Source: Cristatella mucedo (lineage: Eukaryota > Bryozoa > Phylactolaemata > Cristatellidae). Taken from it: DNA of 64,000 bases. This document shows, in pieces, positions 49,201 to 62,100 of this stretch. How positions within the stretch are numbered: the first letter of the stretch is position 1; each line of letters opens with the position of its first letter. Location of the stretch: assembly GCA_009760855.2 (NCBI GenBank), contig WPIO01000132.1:250001-314000 (forward strand), in the 5' to 3' direction. Made by a program: the position numbers and the translations under genes. The notes below the pieces were generated by a model, which did no database searches, was not told where the DNA came from, and saw nothing but the letters and a program-made list of their open reading frames with translations.

Positions 49201-52200
49201 TCATCTTGAACAACCTCAGAGAATTCGTCAATTTATCACGGCCCTACATCATCCTTAACGATAAGTTTGCTGTGTTTAATTTACATCCTAAGCGTCGATA
49301 ATTCGTCATGTTATTGATTTATCGCTACCTGTCAGAAGATGCACGAGAAAGGTCATGTCAATAGCATTCAGTGTACAGTACTTGTACCTATCCTGGCCAC
49401 TGATCGGCTCAGCCTCACTCAAGTTGCCCTTGCTTATGTTTGCTGTGCAGTACATCTCATCATTTTAATCGCATAATCATCGAACAAGTTGCATTATGTT
49501 GTTATGCTAGTGATTATGTGTAAGACCTGTGCGTGTGAGTCTAATTAAATTTGAAATAACAATAACATGTAAATCTTGGCGTCAAACACTTTTTTATTTT
49601 ATTTTATTTTATTTATATTACTAATTTATATATTATTTTGTATATTTTATATTGTGTTTTGTAAGAGTGTGATATTGACTAAGGGGTGTTATTTCAAATG
49701 ATTTTGGCTCAAATAATGTTAATAACTATATTTATAGGATATGTTAAACGCAGTTTTGAAACGCTATAACTAAATAAGTATTTAATTTATAATATAGAAT
49801 CCTAATCACTGGAAATCACTATTGAAGTAGAGTCTGGAACTGGTTCACAGCGATAAACGAGGGACGACTGTTAATTGTTTCTCTAATTGCTTGCGAATAT
49901 GCGAGCATGGTTGGTTTGTGCATTGACGGAGCAGTCAAATTTGGATTTTTCTCATAAGAAGCTTAGGCAGATTTCATAAAATCAATAAAAGACACGGAAT
50001 ATTCTGATAGTCAACTCTCTTAGCCTAGTTCAGCTTGCCACCTTTTTAACTGTCCTTCATCAGTTATATACAAAGCACTGGACAAGTTTTGATTAACAGA
50101 CAATACTGAAGGCGAATGTACGCTTCACATTAGTGATAAATTTGTGTTGTCAATCATAAAGGGCCCGCAAACGAGCTAGCGTTAATAAGAGCGGGGTGAC
50201 CTAAAAAGATCTAACCGTTCAAGTTCGATCGAGGACTTTGCCGACTATTCGAATGGAATCGCTCTCAAAGTACACAAAAACATATTTTGATTGCTGTGAA
50301 TTGGACCTAATGGCTTAACACTAATTTCTTCAGTGCCTAGAAGTCGATTTGTCCTTCGGCCTTGTCCAAAAGACTAAGCTTCGAGTGGTGAGTCACGCGA
50401 AATTAGAAAAACTCTTTACATGCAAAAGATTCGGTCGCTTAGCTCATCCTCACTAAATGCAGTGAGCAGCAAATCGGGTCACCAAACTTCGATAGAAATC
50501 TTTCTGATGCAGTAACGGCTCATTCTGGCCAGTTGCTAACCAGACATTTTTTAATTCACAGCACTTGGGGCGAAGTTCGGTTAATTATGTAACGATTCAA
50601 TAACAACCCTCTGAAACCGCTTTCTTGAAAACGGCCCGTGAGCTATGTGCCACAAACACTCACCTGCTGCCCACCGTTCCTATCGACGCTTGCATGCGAT
50701 AAGGCTGCATCCTTTCCACAATAGGATCGACTGTCGGACGGACCAGTCATCATAGAAAAGTACAAGATCATGTTGTGTGTGCTTTCGCTATTTCTCCAGT
50801 GTGGCATGACCTTCGAAACTTGAACAGCTGCGTTGACACTACATACCTTACTCCTTACTAAAGTTGCAGCACAAGTAAAAATAATTGTGCGATCCCCTGA
50901 CGATCTGCTAATGTCTGCAAGCACGGCTTGTAGCTTTCTTGCTATAGTTTTCCTCACACTTGCAGACAATGTCACGTGTGACTTCGGAAGCGGTTGCTTC
51001 CAAGCCAACAACTACTGCGGCTTCTCGTCTGCCCCGGCCGGTCCAGCTTGGGATTGCATGACCAGCAGAGCAGCCATTCTAGGCGTCACTGGTCCGGAAA
51101 GTGACCACACCGGCAAAGGCATGTTGATGACTCTACGATGTAGCCTTGTGTTTGCTTGTCGCTTCAGTAGCGAATGCCGATGAAGCTCAATGTATGTCAC
51201 ACCGCTTCAGACTGAAGACATGATGGATGGTGTGTACGTATGCATTTGAAAAAATATTTTCTACAGGTGCATACCTGCTTGCTAATTCGCGAAAGGCTGT
51301 GCAGAGGGCCTCGAAGTTTGAGCTCTGGTCTCCGCCTATACCCAAGCCTTCAGTTGCACAGACCGGCTGCTTGAGCCTGTACTATTACATGCATGGAGCC
51401 GATGTTGCAACTCTGAGCGTCTATGCCATGTACTCAGAGAGGTCACCTCGCCAGCTTGTTTGGACAGCGTCAGGTTCGTGTGCTAAGAGCGACATGATTC
51501 GTGGTCACAACGACTTGTGCAAAGCTGCACGCACAAGCACTTAGCTAATGCTTTGGCCGCCGTCTGCACTTTTCAGGGCAGCAGGGCAAGGAATGGATCA
51601 GACTGGAGCGAAACCTGGACTATCCTACCGAAACTTTCAGTGCGTTCCGACTCATCGTGGAGGCTACAATGCCGAATAAGACTGGATCAGACGTGACCGC
51701 CGATATAGCGATCGACGACGTGTACATATCTCCATCCTTCAAGTGTCAGACTCCGACTCGTAAGTCTCTGCCGAATCACATTCGGTTCTTGCATATACAT
51801 CGAAAATCGATATTTAAATAATAATTCAAAGGCGGCAGCAGATATGGTTCTCTCTCGAATGCCGGCATGTCCTTACATCCTGGATGAGATTTCCGACGCG
51901 ACATTCTTCCGCTGGACTGTCGTCAGGGAGATTCGCATGCTAGTGATTCTTGATTGCAGGTGACGTGACCACGACGACACAGACGTCGACAAAATTAGAT
52001 ACTTCGGCACCGACGACAGTGCAGCCACTCGCTGTTACGACACCCACAAGCGCTCCGGTGAAGCAAGGTAATACTTTCTATTCTCGTTAAGGAGGCTGGT
52101 CGTGCAGGCACACGAGATTTTAATCGTTCGTCACTACTTCGGACTGCTGCGGTTGTGGAGGAGAGCCTTTTTTATGCTAATAATTAGCGGGATTATTGAT

Positions 52201-53121
52201 CTTCTGGTTGCTTTCAATGCTTGCTTTTTGCAAGAATTTCTATTTGTTCGGGCAGAGCCATTTTCATTTTCTTCCCATACATTCACTGTGTTTGTCCTTG
52301 AACTCGGTGCTTGACCGTTGCTAATCAATTTAGCCCCGCCGATTACCCGGTCTTTTGGTATCGTTAATTTGTGATGTCTCGCATTGAAAACCCTTTGACA
52401 ATCCGTTAATTTCGTGCGGTCTCACTCAATCCTCAACTGTGGGCTGACTTTGTTTAATTTACATGCTAAGTGTCGGAAATTCTGTATGTTAGCTAAGTTA
52501 AACTACCTATTAGCAGACACTCGTCAAAGATAATTTTGATAGTAGTCAGTGTTCTGTAGTGTGGAAAGATCGCTTTCGTAAGCATATGCTTAATATTCAA
52601 GCGAAGAAATTGCAGCCGAAGCAGCCATAAATTCTAAAAACGGTCATCCCTCGTCACTTTGAGCTTTGACTTTTGCGGATTCATCTACCGTTGTTCTTTT
52701 TAATCTATTCGTCAAACGAGATAGTGCATACGATAAAGAGCTTGAGCTCTGTAGTCTGAGTCAATTATTCACCCCTGTATTTCGATTAAAATTGAAATTG
52801 TGGCATGCAAGGACTGCAGGCCTACGTATTTTGAGCACCCATGCAAATCCTTCATTGCCAGGTGCAGCTGCTCGAGCACTGCTTGCGTGCAGGCAAAAGC
52901 GTTTTTCAAAGGAATTGGTTGCGGTGAAATCGAGCCTATAAAGCGTGCTGTTTATTGATTGGCTATCCTAACCTCTTCCTATCCTAGCCACCGATTGGCC
53001 TAGCTTCACGCAAGTTGCTGTTGCTCTTCTTTGTTGTGCAGTACATCTCATCATCTTCATCGCTTCATCATCGAACAAGTTGCACTATTTTATTCTGGTA
53101 GTGGTTGTGTGTAAGACTTGA

Positions 53122-53191
<70 letters not shown>

Positions 53192-56100
53192 CTAAATGTA
53201 AAATAACAATAATGTGTAATTTTAACAGCGAAGGTATCCTACGTTATCTTGTTTTGTCTAATATATTGTGTAATGCCAGTGTAATGGTGATTAAAGGGGT
53301 GGTATGTCATGTCTATATGGCTCGTTCAATGTTGATAACTGCATTTGGTGTGTCGTGAACTGGTTTTATGAGCTCCAACTACGAAGGCATTCGATTCACA
53401 ATAAAGAATCTTAATTTGCAGAAATTCGCTTATAGCGTTCGGGTCCGGAACTGATTGACCGCGATGAACGAATGACGATCGCAATCATTTTCCTTTCCGC
53501 GCTTAGGGATACTCGAGGGTGGCCGCCTATCCGCTGTGATGGCGTAGTTGAACTTCGATTTTCAAGGAAAGACGTGTGCTATTCTTCCGTTAGCCTAGCT
53601 CAGCTTGCCACCTCTATAGCCGTTCTTTTACAGTTACATACAAAGCACTGAATATTTTCTAATTATCAGCGCGTATTTTTAAAGTGAATGTATACTTGAT
53701 AATTGCGAATAACTTATATTGTCGATCAAAAAGGGCTCGCTAAAGAGCTAGCGTAAGATAGAGGGTGATACCGTGCAAAGGTCGGATCGGTTGAGTCCGA
53801 GCAGGACACGTGCCTGCAACTCCATTTGATATCGCCATTGAAGTACCTGGTACCATGTGACCTGGCAATAATTTCTTTGGTGCCTAGAAGTCAATGTGCT
53901 CTTCGGCCTTCTGCTACAAGGACAAGCTTTGAGTGTTCGTTCACACAAACTTAGAAAAGGTTTTCACGTTTAAGCGATTGTGTAGCTTACCGCCTCCTTA
54001 TTAAATGTAGTGATCGGCACCGTACTGGAGAGCCACTGTCAGAATTACCGGTCATCCTGTAAAGTAAAATAAGACCATGTCGTCAATGTTTTTCCCTTTT
54101 TTTCCGTTTTGGGATGGCCTTTGCAACTTGTGCAGCTGCTTCGACTCTACATGCCTGACTCCTTGCTCACGTTTTAACCCTATTAGACACAACCATGTAA
54201 TTCGTGGACAACCTTATACCGGATGCGTACACAGCCGGTAGCTTGCATGCAATAGCTTTCCTCACCCTTGCAGACAACATCACGTGTGACTTCGGCAGCG
54301 GTTGCTTCCAAGCCAACAACTACTGCGGCTTCTCGTCTGCCCCGGCCGGTCCAGCTTGGGATTGCATGACAAGCAGAGCCGCCATTCTAGGCGTCACCGG
54401 TCCCGAAAGCGACCATACCGGCAAAGGCATGTTGATGACGCTACGAGCTAGCATTGTACTTGCTTGTCGCTGCAGTAGCAAATGCTGATGAACCTCAATG
54501 AATATTTCACAGCTGCAGATGGAAGGCTCAATGAACGGTGTGCACCTATGTGTTTGAAAAATTCATTTTTTCAGGTGCATACCTGCTTGCTAATTCGCGA
54601 AAGGCTGTGCAGAGGGCCTCGAAGTTTGAGCTCTGGTCTCCGCCTATACCCAAGCCTTCAGTAGCACAGACCGGCTGCGTGAGCCTGTACTATTACATGC
54701 ATGGAGCCGATGTTGCAACTCTGAGCGTCTATGCCCTGTACTCAGAGAAGTCACCTCGCCAGCTTGTTTGGACGGCTTCAGGTTCGTGTGCCAACACCGA
54801 CGTGCTTCGTGTCACAGCAAGTTGTGCACAGCTACCCATACAAGCACTTAGCTAATGCTTTGGCCGTCGTCTGCACTGTTCAGGGCAGCAGAGCAAGGAG
54901 TGGATTAGGCTGGAGCGAAACCTGGACTATCCTGTCGAAACTTTCAGTACGTTCCGAATCATCGTGGAGGCTACCATGCCGAATAAATCTGGATCAGATG
55001 TGACCGGCGACATAGCAATCGACGACGTGTACATATCACCCTCCTTCAAATGTCAGACTCCAACTGGTAAGCCTTTCCCAAATTGAATACGATACTTGCA
55101 TATTCATCGAAAATGTTTGTTTAACAAATAATTCAGAGGTGGCTTTAGAGATGGTGCTCTCTTGAATGCCCGCGTGTCCTTAAAACACGGATTGTCTTTC
55201 CGGCGTGAAATTCCTGCGCCTGTACTGTCGTCAGTGATACTTGCATGCTAGCGGTTCTGGATTGCAGGTGACGTGACCACGACGACACAGGTAACGACAA
55301 AATTAGATACATCGGTGCTAACGACAGCTCAGTCACTCGATGCTACGACACCTACAAGAGCTGCAGTGAAGCAAGGTAATACTTTCTATTCTAGTTAAGG
55401 ACACGTTTGCCGTGCAGTCAGATAGAAAAGGTCACCGTTCATCACTACTTAGGGCTGTCGCAGTTTTAGCGGACAGCTCATGTTTGTTGCTAATAATTAG
55501 TGGCATGATTTGTCTTCCTGTTGCTGCCCATGCTTACCTTTTGTTAGAACTTGTATGTACAGTCATCGTACAGAGCCATTATTGTACAGAGCCATTTATC
55601 GTACAGAGCCATTGTCGTACTATACTGTGACTTCAATCGTCTGAGCCTTCGCTGCTTGGCCATTGGTGAATTATTGAGCTAAGCCAATTACCCAGCCTTT
55701 TGAAGTCGGCCATTTGTGATGCTTCACTTTGAAAAACCTCGGAGAATCCGTTAATTTCTTGCAGTCCTGCATTATCCTTAGCTATAAACTTCCTTCGCTT
55801 AATTTACATCCTAAGCGTGTATAATTCCTTATTGTAACGGTGTTTAACTACCTGTCACCAGACACTCGCGTTAGGTCATGTCGATAGCATTCAGTGTTCA
55901 GTAGTTTGGAAAGATCGCTCTTGCAAGCACCCTTAATATACAAGCGAAGGAATAGCTGACGAAGCAGCTATAATTTCCCTATACAGTCGCCCCTTGCCGC
56001 TTTGACCTTTGACCTTTGAACCTTCACTCTATTGTGGCTTTTCAAATATATTCGTCGAAACGTCAATCGAGACAGTTTAAATGATACAATGACAGTGCTT

Positions 56101-59100
56101 GGTCGACTGAGTCAAGTATCCGCCTATGCATTGCAATTAAAATTAAAATTACGGTACGTATGGTCGGCAGGCCTACGAATTTGAGCACCTTTGCAGTTCC
56201 TTCATTGCCAGGTGCAGCAATTCGACTACTCCTTGTGTGCGGGCAAGAACGTTTTTCCAGAAAATTGGTTGTGGTGCAACCAAGCCTATAAAAGTGTGCT
56301 GTTCACCGATATGCTATCCTAACCTCTACCTATCCTGGCCACTGATTGGCTCAGCCTCACTCAAGTTGTCCTTGCTCTTCTTTCCTATGCTATACTTCTC
56401 GTCATCTTCATCGCTTCATCGTCGAATAATTTGCAATAAGTTATTGCGTTAGTGGAGGTGTGTATGCCTGCGCTTGTGCGTCTAATTAAATTTAAAATAA
56501 TAAAAACATGTAATTCGTGAGTTAGAATAACTGCTATGCTATTGTATTGTGTTTTTTATTTTATATTTTATATATTGCGTTTTTATATTTTACATCGTGT
56601 GTAATACGAGTCTAACGTTAACTAATAAGGTCCTATTTCGGGTCCATAGAGCTCGAACGATGGTAGTAACCATATTTTTAGGGTCGTGAACAGGTTTCCT
56701 TTGCTTTCACTAAAAAAGTATGCGATTTATAATACAGAATCTAATTGGCAGGAATTTTCTTATCACAGTAGAATCTAAAAACTGATTGTCAGCGTTAAGC
56801 GAGTAACGAATGTAATTATTTTTCTATATTTTTATTTTTTTTACATTGACTCGTGCGTGGTAGGTCTCTGTATAGATGAGGAAGTCTAATTAGGATTTTT
56901 CTCTTATGAACATAAGGCAGCTTTGACAAAATTAATAGAAGACAAGGACTATTTTTCTATTAACTCTTTCAGCCTAACTTCATATGCCGCCTTTATGACT
57001 GTCCTATGACAGTTACGTGTAAAGCACTGGAAAAGTTCTGGTTAATAGCTTATATTGAAGGCGAATGTATGCTTGGTAATTGTTATTAATTTGTATTGTC
57101 GATTGAAAAGCGCAAACAAATGCGCTAGCGTAAATGAAAGCGAGATGTCCTAAAAATGACCTAACCAGTAGAGTTAGATTCGGAAATTTGCCTACTACTC
57201 CGAATTAAATCGCTATCGAGCTACCCAGAGACATTTTTGGTTGCTGTGAACTGTACTGTGTGGCTTAATACTAATTGCTTTAATGCCTAGAAGTTAATAT
57301 GTCCGTTGGCCTGCGTTTACGTGACTAAGCTATGAGTGGTGAGTCACGCAAAATTTGAAAAAATTGTACATGCCAACAATTACGTTGCTTACTGCGTCCT
57401 TACTTAATGCAGAGAGCAGCAATGGTCACGGATCATTGATTGAAAATTTGTTGAGGCAGTAGCGGCGAATGCTGGCCACTTGCATTCCATGCAATTTCAC
57501 ATTCATAGTACTTGAGGCTAAATTAGGCATCATAGATAACGATTAAATCACAGCATTTTGAAGCAGGCGTCTCGAAAATGGCATGATAGCCACGATGCGC
57601 CACACCGCTCTCACCCATCAGCTGCCCACCGTTCTTATCAACGCTCGCCTGTACTAAGGCTGCACCTAGTCCGCAATAAGACCAACTGCCAGAAGGACCG
57701 GTCATCTTTAAAACTACAATAATAGCGTGTTATCTGTGTTTTTCGCTTCTTTTTTGGTGTGACCTGACCTTCAGCGCTTGCACAGCTGCTTGACACTACG
57801 TGCCTTACTCCTTATAAACGTTGATGCACTAGTAAACTAGTTGTTTACTCAGTGGAAAACCTGCTAGCAGCGGCGAGCTTAGCTTGTAGCTTGGCTACTA
57901 TCGCTTTTCTCACATTTGCAGACAATGCCACATGTGACTTCGGCAGCGGTTGCTTCCAAGCTAACAACTACTGCGGCTTCTCGTCTGCCCCGACCGGTCC
58001 AGCTTGGGATTGCATGACAAGCAGAGCTGCCATTCTAGGCGTCACCGGTCCCGAAAGCGACCACACCGGCAAAGGCATGTTGCTGACGCTGCGACCTAGC
58101 GTTGTGCTTGCTTGTTGCTGCAGCAGCGAATGCTGATGAGGCTCAATGAATATTTCACAGCTGCAGACGGATAACCCGGTCGATAGAGTGCACCTGAGTA
58201 TTTAAAAATTTATTTCTACAGGTGCATACCTGCTTGCTAATTCGCGAAAGGCTGTGCAGAGGGCCTCGAAGTTTGAGCTCTGGTCTCCGCCTATACCCAA
58301 GCCTTCAGTTGCACAGACCGGCTGCTTGAGCCTGTACTATTACATGCATGGAGCCGATGTCACAACTCTGAGCGTCTATGCCATGTACTCAGACAAGTCA
58401 CCTCGCCAGCTTGTTTGGACGGCTTCAGGTTCGTATGCCAACACCGACCTGCTTCGTGTCACAGCAACTTGTGCACAGCTGTCCGTACAAGCAATTAGCT
58501 AATGCTTTGGCCGTCGTCTGCACTGTTCAGGGCAGCAGGGCAAGGAGTGGATCAGACTGGAGCGAAACCTGGACTACCCTAGCGAAACTTTCAGTGCGTT
58601 CCGACTCATTGTGGAGGCTACAATGCCGAATAAGACTGGATCAGATGTGACCGGTGACATAGCAATCGACGACGTGTACATATCGCCATCCCTCAAGTGT
58701 CAGACTCCGACTCGTAAGCCTCTGCCAAATCGCAGTTGGCTCTCGCATATTAATCGAAAATCGATATCTTAATAATTATTCAGAGGCGGCTGCGGATGTG
58801 GTGGTCTCTCGAATGACGGCATGTCCTTAAATCTTGGATGGGCTATCTGATGCGATATTCCAGCGTGCGTACTCTCGTCAAGGATATTTGCAAGCTAGTC
58901 GTTCTTGATTGCAGGCGACGTGACCACGACGACACAGGCTTCGACAAAAGTGGATGCAGTTGCCACGACGATAGCACAGCTACTCGCTGCGACGACAACC
59001 ACGAGCTCTCCGGCAAAGCAAGGTATTACTTTTTATTGTCGTTAAAGACTTGTGGTATTGCAGTCACAATCAAAAGATCACCATTCGTCACTTCGACCCG

Positions 59101-62100
59101 TCGCAGTTATAGAGGAGTGCTCATGATTTGTGCTAATAATGAGCGGGATGAATTGTGTTACGGTTATCGTTCATTCTAATCTTTTGTTAGAACTTGTCTC
59201 GTTCTCGTTGAGCCATTTCTTTCTTACTGTACCGTCACTGTGTTTTTCTGTACACTCGGTGTTTTGCCGTTGCTCTATTATTGACGGTGGCCAATTACCT
59301 AGTCATTTGAATTATTTCATTCGTGATGCCTTGCATAGAAGTAACTCAGAGAATCCATCAACTTCTTGCTGTCCTACAGCATATCTTACAACGAGCTTCC
59401 TGTGTTGAATTTACATTCTAAGCTTCAATGATTATTTATGTTATCTAATTTTAACTACCAGACATCAGAACACGTTAAAGGTCATATTGATGATATTCAG
59501 TCTTCTGTAGTGGAAATGAGTGTTCTTTAAACCATGGTTTAGGTACAGCGAATAAATAACGGGCAAAGCAGCCATTATTACTCTGTGCAATCGTCCCTCG
59601 CCACTTTGAGAATTGACTTTCGCGGCTTCCATATATCGTAGTTCTTTTAAATATATTCGTCAGAACATCAATAGAGATAGTGCATATGACACCGAGCTTG
59701 CGCTTGACTGTCTGAGACAATCATTCACCCCTGTATTACTGTTAAAATTAAATTCATTGTACATTAGGACTGTAGGCCTACGTACTTGTGCACCCGTGCA
59801 AATCATGCATTTCCAGGTGCAGCCGCTCAATCACTCCTCCTGTGCGGGCAAGAACGTTTTTCTAGAAAATCTGCTGTTGTAAAATTGAGCCTTTAAACGC
59901 TCGCTGTTCACTGCTTGGCTAGTTTAAACTCTTCCTAAATTGGCCATTGATTGGCCGAGCAGCACGCAAATAGCTGCTGCTCCTTTTTGCTATGCAGTAA
60001 GTCTCAGCATCTTCAGCTCTTCATCATCGAATAAGTTGCACTGTGTTATTCTTGTAGCAGTTGTGTTATTTTTGTAGCAGTTGTGTGTAACACCTGATCG
60101 TATGAGTGTGTGTGTGTCTGTTTAGCTAAATGTAAAATAACAAGAATATGTAATATTAACGTCAGATATATCTTCTCTTATCTTAAGATGTCAAAAATAT
60201 TGTGTATTGCAAGTTTAATGGTGATTACACAATAATAATAATAATAATTCACTTGGTAAAGCGCCCTCAGAGAACTTATTCTCTCTCTCTCTCTCTCTCT
60301 CTAGGCTACATGGGTGGTATTTCATGTCCATAGCACTCATTATAACGGTTAAAACCGTAGTTATGGTGTCATGTATAGGTTTTCCGCGTTTTAATGGCGA
60401 AAGTATTTGATTTATAATAAGGAATCTTAATTAGCAGTAATTCACCTGTCAGGGTAGATTCGATAAATTACTGACTGCAATAAACTAGGGACAAACGTAA
60501 TTATTCTTCTATAATTGTGTACGTGTACTCGTGTGTTGTTGGTCTCCGCATTAATCGTGCGGTCCAATTTGCATTTTTCTCTTAAAAAGCTTCTGCAGCT
60601 GTGATCAAATCAATAGCCGACATGAGCTATTCTTCTGTCAACTCTGTTAGCCTAGTTCAGCTTGCTACTTTTATAAATGTTCTTAAAGTACAAAGCGCTG
60701 GACAAATTATATTTACGAGCCCATTATGCATGCGAATGGATAGAATGCTATGCTATGAATGCTATGAATGAGTAGAATGCTATGATAGAATGAATGCTAA
60801 TTGTGAAGGATCGGTGATGTCGATCAAAAAGAGATCGCTAAAGAGCTATCGTGCGATGGAGCAACCTTGCGTGCATAGGTCGGACTGGTTGACTCCGACC
60901 AGGGAACGTGCCTAGAACTCCGAATGACGTTGCTGTCGACGTATCTAGAAACAATGTTGATTGCTTTGAGCTGTATCGCGTGACTTGACACTAGTTTCTT
61001 TGGTGCCTAGAAGTCAATACGTCCTTTGGTCTTCCGCTTAAAGAATAAGATTTCAGCGGTGGTTCACGCGAAATAAGAAAAACATTTGACTTCAAACGAG
61101 TATGTAGCTTACCGCCTTTTTCCTTAATGCAGAGATCGGCATTGGTATCGGAGGTCAACTGTCAGAATGACCGGTCACGATGGAAAAAATAAGATCGTGT
61201 CGTCTGTGTTTTTCGCTTCTTTTATGGTGTGGGATGGCCTTCGAAACGTTTTTAGTTGCTTTGGCTCTACATGCCATACTCCTTATTGACGATGTTACCC
61301 TTTTAAACACAATTACGTAATGTGTGGACAACCAGCTAGGGGCTTCAAGAGCAGCTTGTGGCTTGCATGATGTAGCTTTCCTCACCCTTGCAGACAATGT
61401 CACTTGTGACTTCGGCAGCGGTTGCTTCCAAGCCAACAACTACTGCGGCTTCTCGTCTGCCCCGGCCGGTCCAGCTTGGGATTGCATGACAAGCAGAGCC
61501 GCCATTCTAGGCGTCACCGGTCCCGAAAGCGACCACACCGGCAAAGGTATGTTGAAGATGTTATGACCTAGCGTTGCACTTACTAGTCACGGCCATAGCG
61601 AATGCTGATGAAGCCCAATGAATATCTCACAGCTGCAGGCGGAAAACACGACGGACGGTGTGCACCTACGTATGTGAAACCTTAATTTTTTCAGGTGCAT
61701 ACATGCTTGCTAATTCACGAAAGGCTGTGCAGAGGGCCTCGAAGTTTGAGTTCTGGTCTCCGCCTATACCCAAGCCTTCAGTAGCACAGACCGGCTGCGT
61801 GAGCCTGTACTATTACATGCATGGAGCCGATGTTGCAACTCTGAGCGTCTATGCCCTGTACTCAGAGAAGTCACCTCGCCAGCTTGTTTGGACGGCTTCA
61901 GGTTCGTGTGCCAACACCGACCTGCTTCGCAGTCACAGCGACATGTGCACAGCTGTCCGTACAAGCAATTAGCTAACGCTTTGGCCGTCGTCTGCACTGT
62001 TCAGGGCAGCAGGGCAAGGAGTGGATCAGACTGGAGCGAAACCTGGACTACCCTAGCGAAACTATCAGTGCGTTCCGACTCATCGTGGAGGCTACAATGC

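Larger units (their letters stand above)
40557..61548 (+). other. GC-AG donors after MAM exon 1 of units 1-6, GT in unit 7
   Basis: The exon 1 donors are AAAG|GCATGT at 40557, 44259, 47959, 51119, 54427 and 58075, and AAAG|GTATGT at 61547. The acceptor of the following exon is always ACAG or TCAG before GTGCATAC. Translation across the junction (K-G-A-Y-L-L) matches gene 1 (N/K-G-C-F-L-Y), whose donors are all GT. No GT nearby keeps phase 1. GC-AG is the main known non-canonical intron class and normally keeps a strong AG and consensus around it, as here. Confidence 0.85.
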
